The notes beneath the pieces were generated by a model, which was not told where the DNA came from, ran no database searches, and saw only the letters and a list, made by a program, of their open reading frames with translations. From an uncultured Bacillota bacterium (GTDB taxonomy: Bacteria; Bacillota; Clostridia; Peptostreptococcales; Anaerovoracaceae): a DNA stretch of 6,532 nucleotides. Of this stretch, positions 1 through 4,431 are shown in pieces; position 1 is the first letter of the stretch; every line of letters starts with the position of its first letter. The stretch lies in the NCBI GenBank assembly GCA_946408315.1, contig CAMJRV010000136.1:1-6532 (forward strand). The letters are read 5' to 3'. A program made the position numbers and the translations under genes.

Positions 1-536
1 CAATAGAAGCGGTTAAGGCCGCGAAGCAGGCCGGAGCCATCATCTCTTACGATCCGAATTACCGTGCGCCGCTCTGGAAAAGCGAGAACGAAGCCGTGGA
101 TATTATGCAAAGCGTTCTGCATTTTGCTGACATTGTAAAAATCAGCGATGAAGAAGTCGAGCTGATAACAGGCAAATCTTCTCCCGAAGCTGCCGCTGAG
201 GCTCTTTTTCAAAAGGGGATCTCCTGCGCAGTGGTAACCCTTGGCAGCAACGGCGCCTATACCGCAGTGGAAGGCGCGTCTGCTCTCGTTCCCGTTCTCG
301 ATCCCGATGTTCCGGTGGTTGACACCACCGGCGCCGGAGACGCTTTCTGGGGAGGCTTCCTTTATAAGATGGCCGTGAAAGGGCTTCGTCCCAACGAGCT
401 CGGCGAAGCACAGCTCCGGGATTTTACCGAATTTGCCAACGCGGTGGCTTCCCTGTGCGTTCAAAAGCGCGGCGGGATACCGGCGATGCCCACAATAAGC
501 ATGGTCGAGGATTTTCTTGGCCGAAAAGGAGGATGA
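1..536 (+). CDS. PfkB-family sugar kinase (fructokinase-like), 3' part only
   Basis: This is the C-terminal part of a PfkB/ribokinase-superfamily carbohydrate kinase, a cytoplasmic enzyme that transfers phosphate from ATP to a sugar hydroxyl. The start lies upstream of the window. The reading frame is open from base 3 and about 177 residues are visible, against a family length of roughly 310-330. The DPNYR motif (51-65) is the mid-protein signature of fructokinase-type members. DTTGAGDAF (321-347) is the PfkB signature 2 with the anion-hole glycines and the catalytic base Asp in GAGD (339-341). The tail (FANAVASLCVQKRGGIPAMP) is typical of bacterial fructokinases and related kinases. An internal GTG at 96 is not the true start because conserved sequence continues upstream of it. 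The gene ends 2 nt before the isomerase start, so the two are surely co-transcribed. Family is certain. The substrate is not: fructose fits the isomerase next door, but xylulose, 2-keto-3-deoxygluconate or another ketose is possible. Confidence 0.93.
   Translation, partial: IEAVKAAKQAGAIISYDPNYRAPLWKSENEAVDIMQSVLHFADIVKISDEEVELITGKSSPEAAAEALFQKGISCAVVTLGSNGAYTAVEGASALVPVLDPDVPVVDTTGAGDAFWGGFLYKMAVKGLRPNELGEAQLRDFTEFANAVASLCVQKRGGIPAMPTISMVEDFLGRKGG
527..532 (+). promoter_or_regulatory. Ribosome binding site AGGAGG that decides the isomerase start
   Basis: A perfect AGGAGG lies inside the last codons of the kinase gene. Two in-frame ATGs follow, at 533 and 539. The one at 533 abuts the Shine-Dalgarno with no spacer, while the one at 539 has a normal 6-nt spacer. 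I therefore place the start at 539. Location inside the upstream gene suggests translational coupling. Confidence 0.8.
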
Positions 537-538
537 CC

Positions 539-1222
539 ATGAAACGCAGTGAGATTAACAAGGCACTGGTGGAAATGGAGAATTTCATAAATGAATACCG
601 CTTTGCCCTGCCGCCTTTCTGTCATTTTACGCCGGAGGACTGGAACTCCAAGGGTCGTGACTACGACGAAATCCGTGACAATATGCTGGGCTGGGATATT
701 ACCGACTACGGCATGGGGGACTTTGACAAGGTCGGCTTTTCGCTGATTACAATCCGCAACGGCAACCTTGCCATGAAGGACAAATACGCCAAGACCTACG
801 CCGAAAAGCTGCTCTATCTGAGAGAAGGCCAATACGCGCCCATGCACTTTCACTGGGGCAAGATGGAGGATATTATCAACCGCGGCGGCGGCAATGTCCT
901 GATCCGCGGCTACAACTCCACTCCTGATGAGGAGCTGGATGAGGCCGGGGAGGTCCGCGTCCGCATGGATGGACGGGAGCTGATTGTTCCCGCCGGGACG
1001 CAAGTACGCTTGACACCGGGAGAGAGTATCACCATACAGCCTTATTTGTATCACGACTTTTCAGTAGAGGAAGGCACGGGGCCGGTGTTGCTGGGCGAGG
1101 TGAGCCAGTGTAACGACGACAATTCCGATAACCGCTTCCATAAGCCGATTGGCCGTTTTCCGGCCATCGAAGAAGACGAGCCACCCTACCGTCTGCTCTG
1201 CAACGAATACCCAAAGCTGTGA
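539..1222 (+). CDS. D-lyxose/D-mannose-type sugar isomerase (cupin fold)
   Basis: A 227-aa protein recognised as a member of the D-lyxose ketol-isomerase family (formerly DUF1498). These are cupin metalloenzymes that interconvert D-lyxose with D-xylulose and D-mannose with D-fructose. The metal site is visible: H103-x-H105 and E110 in MHFHWGKMED, and H172 in YLYHDF. This is the cupin His-x-His/Glu/His set that binds a divalent metal, usually Mn2+. Other family-like stretches are LPPFCHFTPEDW near the N-terminus and GEVSQCNDDNSDNRF near the C-terminus. The length matches the approximately 225-aa subgroup rather than the shorter approximately 165-aa YdaE type. No signal peptide is seen, so it is cytoplasmic. 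It follows the sugar kinase by 2 nt, which suggests isomerisation of an aldose to a ketose and then phosphorylation. Lyxose versus mannose, or another rare aldose, cannot be settled here. A terminator follows 36 nt after the stop. Confidence 0.9.
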   Translation: MKRSEINKALVEMENFINEYRFALPPFCHFTPEDWNSKGRDYDEIRDNMLGWDITDYGMGDFDKVGFSLITIRNGNLAMKDKYAKTYAEKLLYLREGQYAPMHFHWGKMEDIINRGGGNVLIRGYNSTPDEELDEAGEVRVRMDGRELIVPAGTQVRLTPGESITIQPYLYHDFSVEEGTGPVLLGEVSQCNDDNSDNRFHKPIGRFPAIEEDEPPYRLLCNEYPKL

Positions 1223-1258
1223 TATTAAATGAGAGAATCATGATAGGATCGACAATTG

Positions 1259-1291
1259 CCGCAGCTATTGCGATAATAGTTGCGGTTTTTT
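1259..1291 (+). terminator. Rho-independent terminator of the sugar operon
   Basis: Two 11-nt arms (1259-1269, CCGCAGCTATT; 1275-1285, AATAGTTGCGG) pair along their whole length with one G-U wobble. They enclose a 5-nt loop (GCGAT) and are followed at once by six T residues (1286-1291). It sits 36 nt after the isomerase stop and separates that operon from the two-component system. It also lies inside a short 30-codon open frame (1240-1332), discussed under findings. Confidence 0.9.
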
Positions 1292-1305
1292 GCGTGTATT
1301 GGTAT

Positions 1306-1333
1306 TTTTTAGGAAAGCCAGTTGTTGTATAAT
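1306..1333 (+). promoter_or_regulatory. Putative sigma-A-type promoter for the two-component operon
   Basis: A perfect -10 hexamer TATAAT lies at 1328-1333, 30 nt before the kinase start codon and downstream of the terminator. The best-placed -35 is TTTTTA at 1306-1311 with a 16-nt spacer, a poor match to TTGACA, so the promoter may be weak or activator-assisted. Transcription would begin near 1340, leaving a leader of about 24 nt that contains the GGGAG ribosome binding site at 1352-1356. Confidence 0.5.
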
Positions 1334-1363
1334 AAAGAAAACAATCGAAATGGGAGTAAAACC

Positions 1364-3196
1364 ATGCATTCAAGTCGGAAAAAAGTGCTCTTGGCCGTTA
1401 TCATCATGATTCTGGTTTTGATTTCAACAGGCTGTACCCATGCGAATACTGTACCGAAGCCTGTAAAAGGGGTTCTGGACCTTAGAAATTGGAACTTCGC
1501 AAAGAACGGAGCCGTTGCTTTGGATGGGCGATGGGACTTTTACTGGGATGAATTGCTGTCCTATCAGGATGTGCAGGATAAAAAGCCTGATCTCAATGCT
1601 CCGGTTCCCGAAACATGGAATACCTATACGATCGGACAGGCTCCCTTGCCCGGCGAAGGCGTTGCAACATACCGGCTCAGGGTTGAGACAAGTCTTCCCC
1701 AGGGAACGCTTCTGGCGCTCAGGTTGAAAACGGTATCGAGTGCCTATAAATTGTTCATTAACGATAAGCTTTTAGTTGGCGCAGGAACGGTAGGAACTGG
1801 AATCAAAGCGGAAAAAGGTGAATATAATCCTCAGACCGCGGTCTTTCGTGTACCGGACAAGCAGTTTGACATTATCATTCAGGTTTCAAATTTCCACTAT
1901 GCAAGAGGCGGCCTATGGGACAGCCTTTATCTTGGTGATGCAGATCAGATCCATCGTTATGAAAATATACTGACAGGCAGGGAAGCGTTTTTATTGGGCG
2001 TACTGATTATTATTGCGCTGTTCTATCTGGCGGTCTTCTTCCTGCTAAGGGAGCTTAGATATACGCTGTATTTTTCTCTTCTTTCTTTGTCGGCCGCAGT
2101 TTCTGTTGACACGGTAGGAGAATTCCTTCTGATCAACTCGGACCTTCCCTTTAGAGCCGTTATCGGCATATGGTATAGTGCAACCGGTTGGATGACATTC
2201 TTTTTAGTAGTATTTATGCACGCGCTATTTCCATCAAGATTTTCCGGAATTGCTGTAAAAATATATTTTGGTATCATGATGGTATACCAATCGATTTATA
2301 TTTTCTTAGCTCCTTCGTACTATACAAGATATGCTTTTGTCTCTAATTCGAGTGAAATCCTTGCCATATTCGTCGCATTGACCATTATTCTGATCGGCGC
2401 GAGGAGAGGTGATAAAAACTGGCTGCTGAACATGATCAGCGTCATCGTTTTTTTCATCGGCTATACTCATGATGTTCTATATCTGACAGGCAATATGGGA
2501 AATCAGGTGCGGGAAATCTTTTACTGGAGTGGTTTGGCTGCCCTTGCCCTTCAGATGATGACTCAGGCGCAGAGAATAAAGACTTATTTTGACCATAAAG
2601 CATATGCGGAGCTCCTGCTCTTGCAGGCTCAGATCAAACCTCACTTCCTATACAACACGATTAATACGATTATTTCCGTTTCACGTATCGACGCGGAGAA
2701 GGCGCGGAGCCTGCTGATCGACTTCGGTCAATATTTGCGCAGAAGCTTTGAAATTAAAGGGTCAAATCAATTGGTAGCCCTTTCGGACGAGATTGAGCTT
2801 GCGATGGCATATGTCGCGATCGAAAAGGTGCGGTTCGCAAATCGTCTTGAGGTAGACTTTTATATTGAGGAGTACATCAAGGAGATAAAGGTGCCGATTC
2901 TGATATTGCAGCCGATCATTGAAAATGCAATTCTTCATGGCGTTTTACCAAAGCGCGGAGGGGGAAAGGTTGAAATCGACATCCACAGGGAAGGGCAATG
3001 GCTGTCCTTTACTGTAAGAGACAACGGTGTCGGCATTGACAAATCAAATGTGGAAACCCTTCTGGCACAAAAGAGGGGCAGCATTGGGCTTTTTAATATC
3101 AATTCAAGAATCCAAAGGCTTTATAAACAGGGGCTGGAGATTAAGAGTGAAGTAAATCAGGGAACGGAGGTCAAATGGTATACCTTGATAAAGTAG
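1364..3196 (+). CDS. 7TM sensor histidine kinase, LytS/YehU-type (7TMR-DISM family)
   Basis: A 610-aa membrane histidine kinase. The start is ATG 1364, with GGGAG at 1352-1356; a TTG at 1322 in the same frame overlaps the promoter and is unlikely. Layout: basic N-terminus and hydrophobic segment ending in a lipobox-like ISTGC (C24). Next, about residues 30-200 form an extracellular jelly-roll sensor of 7TMR-DISM extracellular type, with the characteristic GRWDFYWDELL stretch at 55-65. About seven hydrophobic helices span 204-405. The cytoplasmic His_kinase domain has the phospho-acceptor H427 in QIKPHFLYN, and the HATPase_c domain has the N-box QPIIEN (N521), G1 box DNGVGI (553-558) and G2 GSIGLFNI (572-579). 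No HAMP or PAS is seen. All catalytic elements are present. Such sensors are thought to bind small extracellular ligands, often carbohydrates, through the jelly roll. The ligand here is unknown. The regulator gene starts 14 nt downstream, so they are a cognate pair. Base composition drops sharply in the membrane part (19 G+C of 60 at 2281-2340). Confidence 0.93.
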   Translation: MHSSRKKVLLAVIIMILVLISTGCTHANTVPKPVKGVLDLRNWNFAKNGAVALDGRWDFYWDELLSYQDVQDKKPDLNAPVPETWNTYTIGQAPLPGEGVATYRLRVETSLPQGTLLALRLKTVSSAYKLFINDKLLVGAGTVGTGIKAEKGEYNPQTAVFRVPDKQFDIIIQVSNFHYARGGLWDSLYLGDADQIHRYENILTGREAFLLGVLIIIALFYLAVFFLLRELRYTLYFSLLSLSAAVSVDTVGEFLLINSDLPFRAVIGIWYSATGWMTFFLVVFMHALFPSRFSGIAVKIYFGIMMVYQSIYIFLAPSYYTRYAFVSNSSEILAIFVALTIILIGARRGDKNWLLNMISVIVFFIGYTHDVLYLTGNMGNQVREIFYWSGLAALALQMMTQAQRIKTYFDHKAYAELLLLQAQIKPHFLYNTINTIISVSRIDAEKARSLLIDFGQYLRRSFEIKGSNQLVALSDEIELAMAYVAIEKVRFANRLEVDFYIEEYIKEIKVPILILQPIIENAILHGVLPKRGGGKVEIDIHREGQWLSFTVRDNGVGIDKSNVETLLAQKRGSIGLFNINSRIQRLYKQGLEIKSEVNQGTEVKWYTLIK

Positions 3197-3210
3197 GAGA
3201 TCGAAGGACA

Positions 3211-4329
3211 ATGATAAATGTAGCGCTGATCGATGATGAAGAGCTTGCCCTGCTGGAAATGGAATTTCTGCTGAAGGAATATCCATGTATTCATGTGATG
3301 GGGAGGTTTACAGACCCGGTCGAGGCCATGGAAACACTGGGGGGACTTAAGCCCGATGCCGTGTTTATCGATATCAACATGCCACAGCTTGGCGGCGTGG
3401 AGCTGGCAAAAAAAATTAGGGAGAATATGTCGAAAACGAATGTGATCTTTGTTACAGCATATGAGCAATATGCTGTGGAAGCATTCCAGGTAGAAGCGAT
3501 GGACTATCTGCTCAAGCCTGTTTCAAAGGAACGGCTCGACGAAACAATCATGCGGCTGATGAGAAGGGAAGGTCTGAGCCTTCCGATGAGGCAAGAGGTT
3601 CTTGAGATAAAGTGCATGGGGGAACTTCAGGTCGGCTGGGAGGGGGGAAATCCCATCAAATGGCGTACGGAAAAGGAAAAGGAACTCTTCGCCTTCTTGC
3701 TGAACAGCAATGGTATTGTGATATCAAGAGATCAAATTATCGATGAGCTGTGGAGCGATTATGAAGTTGAGCGAGCGATCCCTCAGCTGCACAATGCCGT
3801 TTACTACATAAAAAAAACGCTGAAAGAATATGGCGTAAGCCAGGATCAGATCCGTATATACGGTCATTACTGCCTGGATTTGGGCCAAGTATGGTATGAC
3901 CGGGCGTTTCTTGAAGAAAAGATGAAAAAACCGCACAGGTTTGAAACAACAGAGGAATTGGAAGCAATGCTTGCACTCTATGGAGAAGGATATTTGCAGA
4001 GGGAAGGCTGGGCGTGGACCGAGCCGGTGAGGGAAAGGCTCCAGCGGTACGGATCAGAGCTTCTGTGGAAGCTGTCCGAAAAATATATGGAAGAGGGTAT
4101 GTATCAGGAGGCCGAACGGGTTTTGAAGGACGCCTTTCAAAAAAATCCCTTCGAGGGGAATGTGACTTCCTTGCTGATGGAGCTTTACCGAAAAACGGGA
4201 GAGGCTGCAAAAGCCGCAAAGCATTATGAAGCATATCAGAAAGTGCTAAGGGATGAATTGGGAATCTGCCCCGAAGAAAGTACCGAAAAAATATATGAGT
4301 CGATCCGAATGGAAATGAGGGCGAAATAA
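3211..4329 (+). CDS. SAPR-family response regulator (REC, OmpR-type wHTH, BTAD)
   Basis: A 372-aa transcription regulator. Residues 1-115 are a receiver domain: acidic pair D8/D9, phospho-acceptor D54 in FIDINMP, T82 in FVTAYE and K102 in LLKP. The stretch FVTAYEQYAVEAFQVEAMDY is typical of LytTR-linked receivers. Residues about 132-228 are an OmpR/PhoB-type winged helix (EKEKELFAFLL, SRDQIIDELW, QLHNAVYYIKKTL, IYGHYCLDL). Residues about 229-366 are a helical bacterial transcriptional activator domain with TPR-like repeats (YMEEGMYQEAERVLKDAFQKNPFEG, HYEAYQKVLRDELGICPE). This is the architecture of COG3947 and is related to Streptomyces SARP activators. I chose ATG 3211 (upstream AGGAGA at 3195-3200 and GAAGGA at 3203-3208) because the receiver fold begins there. 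An in-frame ATG at 3175 would add 12 unrelated residues and overlap the kinase end. It probably takes phosphate from the kinase upstream and activates the surface-protein gene downstream. Confidence 0.93.
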   Translation: MINVALIDDEELALLEMEFLLKEYPCIHVMGRFTDPVEAMETLGGLKPDAVFIDINMPQLGGVELAKKIRENMSKTNVIFVTAYEQYAVEAFQVEAMDYLLKPVSKERLDETIMRLMRREGLSLPMRQEVLEIKCMGELQVGWEGGNPIKWRTEKEKELFAFLLNSNGIVISRDQIIDELWSDYEVERAIPQLHNAVYYIKKTLKEYGVSQDQIRIYGHYCLDLGQVWYDRAFLEEKMKKPHRFETTEELEAMLALYGEGYLQREGWAWTEPVRERLQRYGSELLWKLSEKYMEEGMYQEAERVLKDAFQKNPFEGNVTSLLMELYRKTGEAAKAAKHYEAYQKVLRDELGICPEESTEKIYESIRMEMRAK

Positions 4330-4355
4330 GAGGAAATAAGGCAGAAGTCTGCGGT

Positions 4356-4377
4356 TTTGCGAGAAATTTGCGAGAAA
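4356..4377 (+). repeat. Tandem 11-bp direct repeat, putative SAPR regulator operator
   Basis: TTTGCGAGAAA occurs twice in a row with no mismatch (4356-4366 and 4367-4377). The second copy ends 7 bp before a perfect -10 box, and the pair covers the place where a -35 would sit. SARP-type activators of Streptomyces are known to bind heptamer direct repeats with 11-bp periodicity close upstream of the -10. The gene just upstream encodes a SARP-like regulator. The repeat is seen directly; its role as operator is inferred. Confidence 0.7.
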
Positions 4378-4384
4378 CGGTCAT

Positions 4385-4390
4385 TATAAT
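4385..4390 (+). promoter_or_regulatory. Perfect -10 box of the surface-protein promoter
   Basis: TATAAT lies 41 nt before the start codon of the secreted protein. At a 17-nt spacing the -35 position (4362-4367, AGAAAT) does not resemble TTGACA and lies inside the tandem repeat, as expected for an activator-dependent promoter. Transcription would start near 4397, giving a leader of about 35 nt that holds AGGAGG at 4420-4425. Confidence 0.65.
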
Positions 4391-4431
4391 GAATTCTCCA
4401 AAGTGTTTTATGTATGATTAGGAGGGAAAAA

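Noticed and set aside
455..538. N-terminal extension of the sugar isomerase
   Set aside because: The frame is open upstream, but this part overlaps the well-supported kinase frame, is unlike the family, and the AGGAGG with correct spacing points to ATG 539.
3175..3210. Upstream ATG for the response regulator
   Set aside because: It would add 12 residues before the conserved first beta strand of the receiver and overlap the kinase end. No good ribosome site is seen at proper spacing, although GGAACGGAGG lies a few bases before it (3161-3170), so it is not fully excluded.
4342..4358. Possible terminator after the response regulator (GCAG-AAGT-CTGC then GGTTTT)
   Set aside because: The stem is only 4 bp with a 4-nt loop and the T-run is short and interrupted by GG, too weak for an intrinsic terminator. 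Read-through into the surface gene cannot be excluded.
4356..4377. CRISPR-like or transposon-derived repeat
   Set aside because: There are only two 11-bp copies without spacers and no transposase or inverted ends nearby; position next to the -10 fits a regulator site better.
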